This document shows, in pieces, positions 1 to 8,429 of a stretch of DNA of 64,000 nt. Within the stretch, counting starts at the first letter, position 1. The number at the start of each line of letters is the position of its first letter. Under the pieces are notes generated by a model. That model saw only the letters and a list, made by a program, of their open reading frames with translations. It ran no database searches and was not told the origin of the DNA. A program made the translations under genes and the position numbers. The DNA comes from Actinomadura barringtoniae (GTDB taxonomy: Bacteria; Actinomycetota; Actinomycetes; Streptosporangiales; Streptosporangiaceae): assembly GCF_017573505.1 (NCBI RefSeq), contig NZ_JAGEOJ010000013.1, positions 62,001-126,000 of the forward strand, read 5' to 3'.

Positions 1-389
1 ACGCGTTCGAGCCGCTGAAGGACGCCGACGTCCGCGACGACATCACCGTCCGGCTTGAGCACGGCGAGCCGATCATCTTCGGCGCCGACCGGCAGAAGGC
101 GCTGCGCCGCGCGGCGAACGGCTCGTTCGAGGTCGTGAACGTGGCCGACGTCGACCCGTCGGAGATCGTGGTGCACGACGCGGCCAACCCGGACCCGTCG
201 CAGGCGTTCGCGCTCTCGCGGCTGGACTCGCCGGCGTTCGAGCACACGCCGATCGGCATCTTCCGCAACGTCGACCGGCCGTCCTACGACCGGGAGATGC
301 GCGAGCAGGTCGCCGAGGCCGTCGATAAGCAGGGCAAGGGCGATCTCGCCGCCCTTCTGGGCAGCGGGGACACCTGGCGCATCGACTGA
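1..389 (+). CDS. korB: 2-oxoacid:ferredoxin oxidoreductase beta subunit, 3' end
   Basis: Only the last ~128 residues are present; reading starts at base 3 and the gene begins outside the window. The tail contains LEHGEPIIFG and IGIFRNVDRPSYD, which match from memory the C-terminus of actinobacterial KorB, the thiamine-diphosphate-binding subunit that with KorA decarboxylates 2-oxoglutarate or pyruvate and reduces ferredoxin. In streptomycetes korAB lies near the nuo/polyprenyl synthase region, and nuo is at the other end of this window, so the placement is plausible. The catalytic domain cannot be inspected here. Confidence 0.85.
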   Translation, partial: AFEPLKDADVRDDITVRLEHGEPIIFGADRQKALRRAANGSFEVVNVADVDPSEIVVHDAANPDPSQAFALSRLDSPAFEHTPIGIFRNVDRPSYDREMREQVAEAVDKQGKGDLAALLGSGDTWRID

Positions 390-568
390 TCGTTCTTACG
401 CCGGAGTACTCACGAGTTGACAATCCGGCGGACTGAACGCGCTGGACAGCCGCATGATCACATATGGTCGTGCGGTTGTTCGCGTTCCGGGCTGGTGGCA
501 CGGCCGGGAGCGGGCTAAGTTGCGGTGAGTTAGCACCATCGCGGATCACGCAGACGGGGAGATGAAGG

Positions 569-1525
569 ATGCGGGTCGTTCCGCGCCGGGACAAGGAACG
601 CCGGCGCCCGCGGGCGGCCGAGGCCGCAGCGGAGCCACCGGCCACCGACGGCCGCACTCTCGTCGACCCGGGCGACGCCCCGCCGCAACCGGATCCCGAA
701 CCCGAAGAGGCCTCTGAGCCCGAGGTCGAGGCCGCATCCGAGCCTGAGCCGGAGCCCGTTCCCCCCGCGCCCGAGCCACCGAAGCGCAAGCCGACGCGTG
801 CCGAACGTAAGGCCGCCAAGAAGGCCGACAAGGCGGCGAAGAAGGCTGCCAAGAAGGGCGGGCCGCCTCCGGAGAGCGCGGCGGCCCCCGTCGAGCCCGC
901 GCCTCCTGTGGACCCCGACACCAAGCGGCGCGCCCGGGTGTCGGAACGGCAGCGCCGCGCGGCCGAGGTCAAGCGCGCCCGCGCCTCGCAGAACCGCGTC
1001 CAGGAGACCGCCTTCCGCGAGCACCGCTCGGCGCTGGTGGCGATGATCCTGACGCTCGGCCTCCTCATCGCGGCGGTCGCGGTCACCGGCGGACTGATCG
1101 CCGGCTCCATGCGCACCCGCCCCGTGACGCTCGCGGCGCCGCTGAACGTCTACCCGATCTCGTCCACGCTCCCCGGCCAGTGCCAGGCGGGCACGCAGGG
1201 CATCTCCAGCTCGTCCTCGACGGGCCCGACGTGCTACCAGCTGACCCCCGGGATCGCGATCCGCAAGGTCGCCGAGCTGAAGATCCAGAAGGCCCGTACG
1301 AAGGGCGCCTACGACGTCGCCGTCACGCTGCGCAAGAACGACCGCAAGGCGTTCGCCGACCTGACCCGCGCGATGCAGGGCCGCGACCTGGCGCTGGTGG
1401 TCAAGAACAACCTGGTGACCGTGTCCCGGGTCGAGATGGCCATCACCGACGGCAAGATCGCCATCACCGGGCCGCCCAACCGCGCCGAGGCCGACAAACT
1501 CCTGCACGAGCTCAGGGGGAAGTGA
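569..1525 (+). CDS. Single-pass membrane protein with SecD-head-like C-terminal domain
   Basis: The 318-residue protein has three parts. Residues 1-150 are low-complexity and cytosolic-looking: a Pro/Glu-rich stretch, then a Lys/Ala-rich stretch. One transmembrane helix follows at about 154-176. The extracytoplasmic region then runs to the end. Its last ~80 residues (YDVAVTLRKNDRKAF, LALVVKNNLVTVSRVEMAI, then EADKLLHELRGK) resemble the P1-head subdomain of SecD, but there are no SecD transmembrane helices. The start ATG follows GGGGAGATGAAGG. The 3' end overlaps the convergent oxidoreductase gene by 14 nt. Function is unknown; the SecD relation is an inference from pattern only. Confidence 0.7.
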   Translation: MRVVPRRDKERRRPRAAEAAAEPPATDGRTLVDPGDAPPQPDPEPEEASEPEVEAASEPEPEPVPPAPEPPKRKPTRAERKAAKKADKAAKKAAKKGGPPPESAAAPVEPAPPVDPDTKRRARVSERQRRAAEVKRARASQNRVQETAFREHRSALVAMILTLGLLIAAVAVTGGLIAGSMRTRPVTLAAPLNVYPISSTLPGQCQAGTQGISSSSSTGPTCYQLTPGIAIRKVAELKIQKARTKGAYDVAVTLRKNDRKAFADLTRAMQGRDLALVVKNNLVTVSRVEMAITDGKIAITGPPNRAEADKLLHELRGK

Positions 1526-2441
1526 GCGTCAGCACGGCGTTGCCGGTGATGCGGCGCTCGCGCAGGTCGTTGAGGACGGTCGCGGTGTCGGCCCAGTCGG
1601 TGATGCGGCCGATCTCGGGGTGCAGGCGGCCGTCGCCGGTGAGCTGGACGAGGGTGGCCAGGTCCGGGCCGAACGGGCGGGCCTCGAACGCATCGTCGTA
1701 GTGGAAGTGCCGCAGCGTGGCGCCCTCCGGACCGGCGAAGAAGTCGAAGAAGTCGAGCGTGACCGGCTCGCGGCTGGCCTGCCCGAACCACAGGAGCGTC
1801 CCGTGCGGCGCGAGCTTGGCCAGCGCGGCGGGCAGCGAACGCCCGCCGACCGACTCCAGCACGACGTCGAACGGTCCCGAGGCCGCGCCCGGGTCGGACA
1901 CCACGGCCTCGGCGCCGAGCTCCATCAGGCGGTGGCCGCGTTCCGGCGTGGCGGAGACCGCGGTGATCTCGGCGCCCGCGGCGGCCGCGAGCTCGACGAA
2001 GTAGTGGCCGACGCCGCCCGAGGCGCCGGTGATCAGCACCCGGCGGCCCGCGATGGATCCGGCCGCCCGCAGCAGCCTCAGCGCGGTGATCCCGGCCAGC
2101 GGAAGCGCGGCGGCCGTGACGGCGTCGACGTGAGCGGGGAGGGCGGCGATCGAGCCGGTGCCGGCGACCGCGTACTCGGCCCAGCCGGCGGCCGGCACGT
2201 GCGCGACGACGCGCTGCCCCTCGCGCGGCCCGGAACCGTCGGCGGCGGCCCGGACGACCGTTCCGGCGATGTCCTTGCCCGGCAGCCAGCCCGTGCCGCC
2301 CGCCAGCTTGAAGATCTCGCCCCGGTTGATCGAGAACGCCTCGACCTTGATCAGCGCTTGGCCGCCCGCCGGCTCGGGCACCTCCGCCGTGCCGAACGCG
2401 ACCAGCTCGCCCGCCTGTCCCGTGGGAATGAGCGCCTTCAT
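1512..2441 (-). CDS. Zinc-binding-type/quinone oxidoreductase (MDR superfamily)
   Basis: A 309-residue NAD(P)H-dependent oxidoreductase of the quinone oxidoreductase branch of the medium-chain dehydrogenases. The N-terminal GroES-like domain includes GKDIAGTVVRA. The Rossmann domain has ITGASGGVGHYFVELA. I see no structural-zinc cysteine cluster, which fits the zinc-free QOR subgroup. The start ATG at 2441 has a GGAGGGG ribosome-binding site; an upstream in-frame extension would cover the intergenic region and the divergent LysR gene, so it was rejected. A divergent LysR gene and a palindrome lie immediately upstream, suggesting direct control. Substrate unknown. Confidence 0.9.
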   Translation of the reverse strand: MKALIPTGQAGELVAFGTAEVPEPAGGQALIKVEAFSINRGEIFKLAGGTGWLPGKDIAGTVVRAAADGSGPREGQRVVAHVPAAGWAEYAVAGTGSIAALPAHVDAVTAAALPLAGITALRLLRAAGSIAGRRVLITGASGGVGHYFVELAAAAGAEITAVSATPERGHRLMELGAEAVVSDPGAASGPFDVVLESVGGRSLPAALAKLAPHGTLLWFGQASREPVTLDFFDFFAGPEGATLRHFHYDDAFEARPFGPDLATLVQLTGDGRLHPEIGRITDWADTATVLNDLRERRITGNAVLTLTSP

Positions 2442-2520
2442 GACCCCTCCTCGCTTCGTCGTCTGAGAACAAGGAAAGCCGCAGGTCAGAGGGCACGTCC
2501 AACAGCCTTTCGCCGGGTTT

Positions 2521-2537
2521 GACAACCGCCGGTTGTC
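2521..2537. promoter_or_regulatory. Perfect palindrome in the LysR/oxidoreductase divergent promoter
   Basis: GACAACCG-C-CGGTTGTC is a perfect 8+1+8 dyad lying 17 nt before the LysR GTG and 80 nt before the oxidoreductase ATG. It is placed as a LysR operator controlling both genes would be. Binding by the adjacent regulator is inferred. Confidence 0.65.
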
Positions 2538-2553
2538 GGGCAAGGTGGAGGGC

Positions 2554-3525
2554 GTGGATCTGGACCTGGCGCAGGTGAGGGCGTTCGTCGTCACCGCCGA
2601 GCACCTGCACTTCGGGCAGGCCGCGGGCGAGCTGTTCCTCACCCAGCAGGCGCTGTCCAAGCGGATCGCGCGGCTCGAGGAGACGATCGGCGTGCGGCTG
2701 TTCGACCGCACGGGCCACTCGGTGCGGCTCACCCCCGCCGGGGAGCGGTTCCTGGAGCCCGCGCGGCGCACGCTCACGGCCGCCGAGACGGCCGTGGCGG
2801 CGGCACGGCACGACGACCGGCCGCTGCGGCTGGACGTCTGGGGCCACATGTTCGCGCCGATGCAGACGATCCGCGAAGTCGTCGACCGCAGGCCCGACCT
2901 CGACATCGAGCTGAGCCTGCGCCGCGGGCTGGCCGCCGCGACCTCCGCGCTGCTGCGCGAGGAGACCGATGTCGGCTTCGGCCGCGTTCACGCGCAGGGC
3001 GAGGGCCTGCCGGAGGCGTTGACGCACCGGCTCGTGCGGCTGCAGCCGATGGCCGCCGTGCTGAACGCCCAGCACCCGCTGGCGGGCGAGGCGGAGCTGC
3101 GCCCGGCCGACCTGCGCGAGGTCACGGTGTGGTTCCCGGTCCAGCTCGAGAAGCTGGACTTCCTGCAGCGGCTCTGCGACGACTTCGGTCTCACCGGCGA
3201 GTTCGGCGGGGTCAACCTGGGCCTGGACTACTTCCTCGACCACCTGCGTTCGACGCCCGAGCACGTGTCGCTTCTGCCGCTCGGCCTGCCGCTGCCCGAG
3301 GACGCGGGCGTACGGGCGATCCCGCTGGTCGACCCGGTGCCGCTCTACTCGTGGTCGCTGATCTGGCGGGCGAACGACCAGCACCCGCTGCTCCAGCCGC
3401 TCCTCGGCGAGTTCGCCAGGGCGGGCCGGGAGCAGGGCTGGACGCGGTACGACCCCGAACGGCACTGGCTCCCCGCCTCCGAAGTCGGACAGGCAGGAAA
3501 GGCAGTGCCGCCGGGGTCGTCCTGA
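2554..3525 (+). CDS. LysR family transcriptional regulator
   Basis: A 323-residue LysR regulator. The N-terminal winged helix reads DLAQVRAFVVTAEHLHFGQAAGELFLTQQALSKRI in overlapping pieces (residues 3-38), followed by LFDRTGHSVRLTPAG and a periplasmic-binding-like effector domain. GTG at 2554 is preferred over TTG at 2533: it follows AAGGTGGAG, and starting at 2533 would begin translation inside the palindrome. It is divergent from the quinone oxidoreductase gene, which it probably controls. It ends 13 nt before the convergent DUF937 gene, with the palindrome GACCGGCCGGTC at 3529-3540 between them. Confidence 0.92.
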   Translation: MDLDLAQVRAFVVTAEHLHFGQAAGELFLTQQALSKRIARLEETIGVRLFDRTGHSVRLTPAGERFLEPARRTLTAAETAVAAARHDDRPLRLDVWGHMFAPMQTIREVVDRRPDLDIELSLRRGLAAATSALLREETDVGFGRVHAQGEGLPEALTHRLVRLQPMAAVLNAQHPLAGEAELRPADLREVTVWFPVQLEKLDFLQRLCDDFGLTGEFGGVNLGLDYFLDHLRSTPEHVSLLPLGLPLPEDAGVRAIPLVDPVPLYSWSLIWRANDQHPLLQPLLGEFARAGREQGWTRYDPERHWLPASEVGQAGKAVPPGSS

Positions 3526-3538
3526 ACAGACCGGCCGG

Positions 3539-4057
3539 TCAGCCTCCGAGGACCTTGCCGAGCAGGTCACCGAAACCGCCGAGGCCGCCCTGCTTCTCGT
3601 TCTGCAACTCCTGGGCCACTCCGCCCGCGTCGGCCTTCTGGCCGCCGCCGCTGATGAACCGCTTGGCGAGATAGGCCATCACGATCGGCGCGACGATCGC
3701 GAGGACCTTCTTGACCTGGTCGGCGGGCAACCCGGTCTTCTCGCTGACGGCCCCCGACACCGAGTCCATCTTTCCGCCGAGCACATGGCCGAGGATCGCC
3801 CCGCCCATGCCGCCGCTGGACAGCGCGGCGATGTCGGTGGCCGGGCTCTCCTGCGTGTGGTCGCCGAGCGCCTTCGCCAGGTCGTCGGCGCCCTGCGGAT
3901 CTTCGGTGTTCTTCGCCATCCCGCCGACGATGCTCGCCAGGGCCCCGTCCACGGCCTGCCTGGCGGTCGTGGTGTCGGTGCCGAGCTGGTTCGCGATCTC
4001 CTGAACGCCGGAGTCGCCCAGCTCGTTCAGCACGCCTTGCTGCAAGGTTTCAGTCAT
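3539..4057 (-). CDS. DUF937 domain-containing protein
   Basis: A 172-residue protein of the DUF937 family (YidB/OmpA-associated type). It contains LQQGVLNELGDSGVQEIA, a Gly-rich centre (GGMGGAILGHVLGG), VLAIVAPIVMAYLAKRF and a Gly-rich C-terminus. The function of the family is not established. The start at 4057 is chosen because it follows GGGGGGTAAACGC and matches the usual MT(E)xL N-terminus; an upstream GTG would add only eight residues. The single-gene unit converges with the LysR gene. Confidence 0.85.
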   Translation of the reverse strand: MTETLQQGVLNELGDSGVQEIANQLGTDTTTARQAVDGALASIVGGMAKNTEDPQGADDLAKALGDHTQESPATDIAALSSGGMGGAILGHVLGGKMDSVSGAVSEKTGLPADQVKKVLAIVAPIVMAYLAKRFISGGGQKADAGGVAQELQNEKQGGLGGFGDLLGKVLGG

Positions 4058-4133
4058 GCGTTTACCCCCCGTTCGAGCCATATCTGCCCGTAATCGGGGA
4101 ACGCCACACCGTAACGGTCGATAAACGCCCAGG

Positions 4134-4163
4134 TCAGCTCGGGTCGGCTCGGGTCAGATCTGG
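4134..4163. repeat. 10-bp x3 tandem repeat spanning the YceI stop codon
   Basis: Three 10-bp units, TCAGCTCGGG, TCGGCTCGGG and TCAGATCTGG, lie head to tail. The third begins exactly at the TGA stop (TCA at 4154) of the minus-strand YceI gene, so the two outer copies look like degenerate duplications of the gene's last codons. Confidence 0.6.
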
Positions 4164-4981
4164 GGAAGGGCGTCGCCCTGGACGGCCTGGATCTCCAGCT
4201 CGACCCGCAGGGTCTCGCCCACGGCGACGATCCCGGCCTCCAGGATCTGGTTGAACTTGATCGCGAAGTCGGAGCGGCGCAGCTCGGTGGTCGCGCGGAA
4301 GGCGGCCCGGCTGCCGCCCCACGGGTCGGGGCCGGTGCCCAGGTAGGACATGTCCAGGTCGACCGGCTGGGTCTGCCCGTTCAGGGTCAGCTTGCCGTGC
4401 ACGGTCCAGCGGTCGGGCCCGGCGGCGGTGAGGCCGGTGCTCTGGAACTCGATCACCGGGTGCTGGTCGGCGCTCAGGAAGTCGGCGGAACGCAGGTGGT
4501 CGTCGCGCATCCGGTTGCCGGTGTCGATCGAGGCCGCCTCGATGCGGGCGGTCACGCTCGACTCCTCGACCCGTTCGGCCACGTCGATCCGGCCCTCGAA
4601 CGCGGCGAAGCGGCCGCGCACGCTGGACAGCCCGAGGTGCCGGGCGACCGCGCCGACCGTCGAGTGCGCCGGGTCGATCGTCCAGGGGCCGGGCGGCGGC
4701 AGTTCGGTGCCGCCAGCGCGGGCCAGCACGACCGTGCCGAGGGCCGCCGTGCCGGACGCGGGAACGATCATCGTCGAGGCGGCGGGCGCGTAGCCGACGG
4801 CCGTCACGATCAGCGTGTAGGTCCCGGCGGGCAGCGGGCCGGCCGCCAGCACGCCGTCCTCGTCCGCCTGGACGCGGGCGACCTGGGCGCCCGTCAGGTC
4901 GGTCACCGTGGCGATCGCGTGCCGGACCGCCCAGCCGTCCTTGGTCCGCACCGAGCCGCGCAGGCCCTGGCTCTCATCCAT
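4154..4981 (-). CDS. YceI family protein with N-terminal carboxypeptidase-regulatory-like domain
   Basis: A 275-residue protein. Residues 1-90 form a carboxypeptidase-regulatory-like beta-sandwich (GSVRTKDGWAV, then DEDGVLAAGPLPAGTYTLIV). Residues ~97-270 are a YceI lipocalin-like domain (WTIDPAHSTVGAVARHLGLS, then VRGRFAAFEG, LRSADFLSADQHPVIEF, VHGKLTLNGQT). YceI proteins bind isoprenoid lipids in a barrel. There is no signal peptide, so it is probably cytosolic. The same sandwich fold occurs three times in the C-terminus of the MFS protein encoded just upstream on the same strand, so a functional link is likely, though a hairpin lies between the genes. Confidence 0.9.
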   Translation of the reverse strand: MDESQGLRGSVRTKDGWAVRHAIATVTDLTGAQVARVQADEDGVLAAGPLPAGTYTLIVTAVGYAPAASTMIVPASGTAALGTVVLARAGGTELPPPGPWTIDPAHSTVGAVARHLGLSSVRGRFAAFEGRIDVAERVEESSVTARIEAASIDTGNRMRDDHLRSADFLSADQHPVIEFQSTGLTAAGPDRWTVHGKLTLNGQTQPVDLDMSYLGTGPDPWGGSRAAFRATTELRRSDFAIKFNQILEAGIVAVGETLRVELEIQAVQGDALPQI

Positions 4982-5089
4982 GAAGCGCCGACACTCCAGA
5001 CATCATCGTTCAGGTGTTCAGTCGCGGCCGTTCAGCCGTCCAGCCGTTCATCGGTCACAGGTCATCGTTCACAGGTCTGAACCCGAGGG

Positions 5090-5128
5090 CGGGGCCCGCC
5101 GAACACCACCACGAGAAGGCGGGCCCCG
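5090..5128. terminator. Hairpin after the MFS gene
   Basis: CGGGGCCCGCC (5090-5100) pairs perfectly with GGCGGGCCCCG (5118-5128) across a 17-nt loop, 6 nt beyond the MFS stop codon on the minus strand. There is no T-run, as is common in high-GC actinomycetes. It may attenuate read-through into YceI. Confidence 0.6.
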
Positions 5129-5134
5129 GGTCTC

Positions 5135-7732
5135 TCATTCCTCGGGGAATCCGAGCTGCAGGTCGTGGCCGTCCAGGCCACCGCCGCCCAGGGAAAGGGC
5201 CGTGGCCACCGGCGGGTAGCCGGAGGCGATCACGGTGTACTGGCCGCCGGTCAGGTCGGCGAAGGCGTACTCGCCGTCCGGCGCGGTGATCACCATCGCG
5301 ACCACGTTGCCCGCGCCGTCGACCAGCGTGACGCGCGCGTCTCCGAGCGGCTCGCCGGCCGCGTTGCGGACCGTGCCGCGCACGCTGGCGCCGGGCAGCA
5401 GCTCGACGTCGTGCCGGGTCTGGCCGGTGCCCGCGATCTGCACGGGCGCGGCCGCCGGCCGGTGCCCGGCGGCGCTCACCGCGATGGTGTAAGCGCCGGA
5501 GACCACGTCCTTGAGGGAGTAGCTCCCGTCGGCGCCGGTACGGACCGTGCCCACGACCTCGCCGCGCACGTCGGTGACGACGACCATCGCGCCCTCGATC
5601 GGGGCGCCCTCCTTGCCGCGGACCCGGCCAGCCAGCCCGCCGTTCCCGGCGAGCAGCAGGTCGAACTCCAGCGGCTTGTCGCCGACGACGAGCGTGGCGG
5701 CCTGCGGCTCGTGGTCACCGGCGGCGGCGATCAGCACGTACGTGCCGGAGCCGGGCGCGGGCATCGCGTACGAGCCGTCGTCGCCGGTGAACGCGCGGCC
5801 GAGCTGGTGCCCGGTCACGTCGATCAGGGTGAGCGCGGCCGCCTGGACCGGCGACCCGTCGCCGCCGCGCACGAAGCCGCGGATCCGGCCGCCGCCGGGG
5901 GCGGGTTCCGGCGGCGGCTGGTCGAAGAGCTGCGTGTGGATCGGCGCGGCCAGGCCGTTCGGGGCGGGAGCCGTCGTCGCCACCCTGATCGGCACCGCCT
6001 GGTCGGCCGTCGGCAGCGGCTCCATGTGGTTGGCCGCGGCGACACCGACGAGCTCCTGCTCGACGGGGTGCCCGTTCGTGCGGGCCGCGTGCCGTCCCGC
6101 CACGGGCGCGTCGGGGACCGTCGCCGTCTCCGCCGCGGCAGCCGGGGTGGGCGTAGCGGGCTCGTCGGCGTCCTTCTTGGTCTTGCCGGAACCGCGCAGC
6201 GGCAGCTCCTTGAGGGCCAGAACGGCGATGAAGCCGAGCACGGCCACGGGGATGCCGACCAGGAAGACCGACTCCAGCGCCTTGGTGAACGACTCCAGCA
6301 CGAGGTGCTTGAACGGCTCGGGCAGGTGATGGACCTGCTCGGGCGAGCCGAGGCTCGCCCCTCCGGCCGGCGGCCGTACGTGCGCCGAGGCCAGGGAGTC
6401 CTTCAGCTCCGCGGTGAGGCGGTTGCTGAGGATCGCCCCGAACGCGGCGACGCCCATCGCGCCGCCGAGGTTACGGAAGAACGAGACGCCGGCGGTGGTC
6501 GCGGCGAGGTCTTCGATCCGGGCGGCGTTCTGCGCGGCCAGGATGAGGATCTGGAGCGTCAGGCCGAGCCCGACGCCGAGCACGGCGCCGTCCGCGCCGA
6601 TGATCACCTTGCTGGTGTCGCTGTGCATCTGCGACAGCAGGAACATCGCCGCGGCGACGAACACCAGGCCGAGCACCGGGAAGATCTTGTAGCGGCCGGT
6701 CCGGGTGACGAACTGGCCCGACCCGGTCGAGGTGACGAACATCCCGATGACCAGCGGCAGCGTCATCAGCCCCGAGGCCGTCGGGCTCATCCCCTTGACG
6801 ATCTGCAGGTACTGCGGCAGGTAGATCATCGCGCCGAACATCGCGACGCCGACGCAGAGCGAGGCGATCGCGGCCAGCACGAAGGTCCGGTTGCGGAACA
6901 GCCGCGGCGGCAGGATCGGGTCGCGCGCGACCCGTTCGGCGACGATCGACAGCAGGACCAGGAGGACGCTGACCCCGGCGAGCGCGTAGGTCCAGGGCGA
7001 GTTCCAGTCGAACTCCTTGCCGCCGAGCGACAGCAGCAGCATCAGCGCGGTCGCCGAGCCGGTGATGGTGAACGCGCCGAACACGTCGATCCTGGTGTCG
7101 CGCTTCACCTTGGGGAGCTTCAGCACCCGCTGGATGACCAGGAAGGCGATCACGGCGAGCGGGATGCAGACGTAGAAGCACCAGCGCCAGCCGAGGCCGT
7201 CGGTGTCCACGATGAACCCGCCGAGCAGCGGGCCCGCGACGGTCGCGACGCCGAACACCGCGCCCATGAAGCCGGCGTACCGGCCGCGCTGGCGGGGGTC
7301 GACCACGTCGCCCAGGATCACCTGGGCGAGCGCGGACAGGCCGCCGACGCCGAGGCCCTGGAACGCGCGGGCCGCGATCAGCTGGCCGATGCTCTGCGAG
7401 AGGCCCGCGCCGACCGACGCGAGCACGAAGAGCGTGAGCGCGCCCTGGAACATGAGCTTGCGCCCGAAGATGTCCGACAGCTTGCCCCAGAGCGGGGTCG
7501 AGGCGGTCATGGTCAGCAGCGACGCACTGGCCACCCAGGAGAGCTGGTCCTGGCCGCCGAGATCCCCCACGATCGTCGGCAGGGCCGTGCTGACGACCGA
7601 CGTCGAGATCATCGCCGTCAGCATCGCCATCATCAGCCCGGCCATGATCTCCAGGATCTGGCGGTGCGTGTAATGCGGACGGGATTGGTCGAGGGCGACC
7701 GGACTCTGGGTCGTCACAGCGGCTTGAGCCAC
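5135..7732 (-). CDS. MFS drug exporter (DHA2/EmrB-QacA type) with three C-terminal carboxypeptidase-regulatory-like domains
   Basis: About 865 residues. Residues ~25-515 form a 14-helix DHA2-type proton-coupled exporter with WGKLSDIFGRK (motif A), RAFQGLGVGGLSAL and GFMGAVFGVATVAGPLLGG (motif C). A Pro/Ala-rich linker of ~90 residues follows, then three beta-sandwich repeats, each with DG(S/E)YxxxxxxxGxY(V/T)(L/V)I (about 612-695, 696-780, 781-865). DHA2 exporters normally end after the membrane domain, so this is a true fusion. The tail is probably cytosolic. GTG at 7732 follows GGGAGGGCAGGGAG. A TetR gene is divergent with a 21-bp dyad between them, suggesting drug-induced derepression. Substrate unknown. 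Confidence 0.92.
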   Translation of the reverse strand: MAQAAVTTQSPVALDQSRPHYTHRQILEIMAGLMMAMLTAMISTSVVSTALPTIVGDLGGQDQLSWVASASLLTMTASTPLWGKLSDIFGRKLMFQGALTLFVLASVGAGLSQSIGQLIAARAFQGLGVGGLSALAQVILGDVVDPRQRGRYAGFMGAVFGVATVAGPLLGGFIVDTDGLGWRWCFYVCIPLAVIAFLVIQRVLKLPKVKRDTRIDVFGAFTITGSATALMLLLSLGGKEFDWNSPWTYALAGVSVLLVLLSIVAERVARDPILPPRLFRNRTFVLAAIASLCVGVAMFGAMIYLPQYLQIVKGMSPTASGLMTLPLVIGMFVTSTGSGQFVTRTGRYKIFPVLGLVFVAAAMFLLSQMHSDTSKVIIGADGAVLGVGLGLTLQILILAAQNAARIEDLAATTAGVSFFRNLGGAMGVAAFGAILSNRLTAELKDSLASAHVRPPAGGASLGSPEQVHHLPEPFKHLVLESFTKALESVFLVGIPVAVLGFIAVLALKELPLRGSGKTKKDADEPATPTPAAAAETATVPDAPVAGRHAARTNGHPVEQELVGVAAANHMEPLPTADQAVPIRVATTAPAPNGLAAPIHTQLFDQPPPEPAPGGGRIRGFVRGGDGSPVQAAALTLIDVTGHQLGRAFTGDDGSYAMPAPGSGTYVLIAAAGDHEPQAATLVVGDKPLEFDLLLAGNGGLAGRVRGKEGAPIEGAMVVVTDVRGEVVGTVRTGADGSYSLKDVVSGAYTIAVSAAGHRPAAAPVQIAGTGQTRHDVELLPGASVRGTVRNAAGEPLGDARVTLVDGAGNVVAMVITAPDGEYAFADLTGGQYTVIASGYPPVATALSLGGGGLDGHDLQLGFPEE

Positions 7733-7772
7733 TCCCTGCCCTCCCAACAAGACGAGTCTGTTACCTGTGTTT

Positions 7773-7793
7773 TGCATATATCTTATGTATGCA
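7773..7793. promoter_or_regulatory. TetR-type operator between MFS and TetR genes
   Basis: TGCATATAT (7773-7781) and ATGTATGCA (7785-7793) form an imperfect 9+3+9 dyad with one mismatched pair. It is an AT-rich island in a GC-rich region, between the divergent MFS and TetR starts, and overlaps plausible -10 elements. Binding by the adjacent TetR protein is inferred. Confidence 0.65.
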
Positions 7794-7826
7794 CTTGTTT
7801 ACATGCAACCGGGAGATACTGGGGAG

Positions 7827-8429
7827 GTGCTGGAGCAAGTGGAGAGCCCCGAGAGTCACGAGAGCGGCGAACGGCGCAAGCGGAACCGCGAGGCGACCCG
7901 GCAGCGCCTGCTGGAGGCCGCCCGCGCACTGTTCGGCGAACACGGATACGACCACGTCAGCGTGCGGATGATCGCCGCGACGGCGGACGCCAACGTCGCG
8001 CTCGTCAACCGTTACTTCGGCTCCAAGGCCGAGCTCTTCGGCGAGGTCCTCGCGGGCGAGTCGTCACTTGAGACGGTCATCACAGGCGAGCCCGAGGGCC
8101 TCGCCCGGCGCCTGGCCGAGCACTACGTCCGCCAGGTGCACCGCGGCCCGTCCAGCCCGATCTTCCGCATGCTCGACCGTTCCGTGGGCAACCCCGAGAT
8201 CCGGCCGATCCTCACCCAGCACCTGGAGAGCGTGGTCGTGAAGGCCCTGGTCGACCGGCTGGAGGGCCCCAACCCACGCGCCCGCGCCCTGCTCGCCGCC
8301 ACCGTGATCATGGGCACCAACCCCGTCCGGCGCCTGCTCGGCCTCCAGGACCTCAAGGAGATCGACTCGGACGCGCTCACCGAGCGGCTGACCACGATCT
8401 TCGAGACCGCCCTCGCCCCGATCGACTGA
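7827..8429 (+). CDS. TetR family transcriptional regulator
   Basis: About 200 residues. The N-terminal TetR helix-turn-helix reads RQRLLEAARALFGEHGYDHV then SVRMIAATADANVALVNRYF and GSKAELF. A TetR_C-type ligand domain follows (HRGPSSPIFRMLDRSVGNPE). GTG at 7827 is adjacent to GGGAG elements; ATG at 7803 or GTG at 7767 is possible, but 7767 would place the start before the operator. It is divergent from the MFS exporter with a palindrome between them, the classic arrangement of an exporter repressor. Confidence 0.9.
   Translation: MLEQVESPESHESGERRKRNREATRQRLLEAARALFGEHGYDHVSVRMIAATADANVALVNRYFGSKAELFGEVLAGESSLETVITGEPEGLARRLAEHYVRQVHRGPSSPIFRMLDRSVGNPEIRPILTQHLESVVVKALVDRLEGPNPRARALLAATVIMGTNPVRRLLGLQDLKEIDSDALTERLTTIFETALAPID

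Noticed and set aside
417..450. TTGACA as a promoter for the SecD-head-like protein gene
   Set aside because: The -35 hexamer at 417-422 is good but no acceptable -10 follows at 16-18 bp, so I did not list it as a promoter.
1309..3570. 753-residue minus-strand ORF
   Set aside because: It runs antisense to the LysR gene and out of frame through the oxidoreductase; low-complexity translation.
5165..8071. 968-residue plus-strand ORF
   Set aside because: It is antisense to the MFS gene; its His/Arg/Glu-rich composition is the usual shadow of a GC-rich coding strand, and it has no domain.
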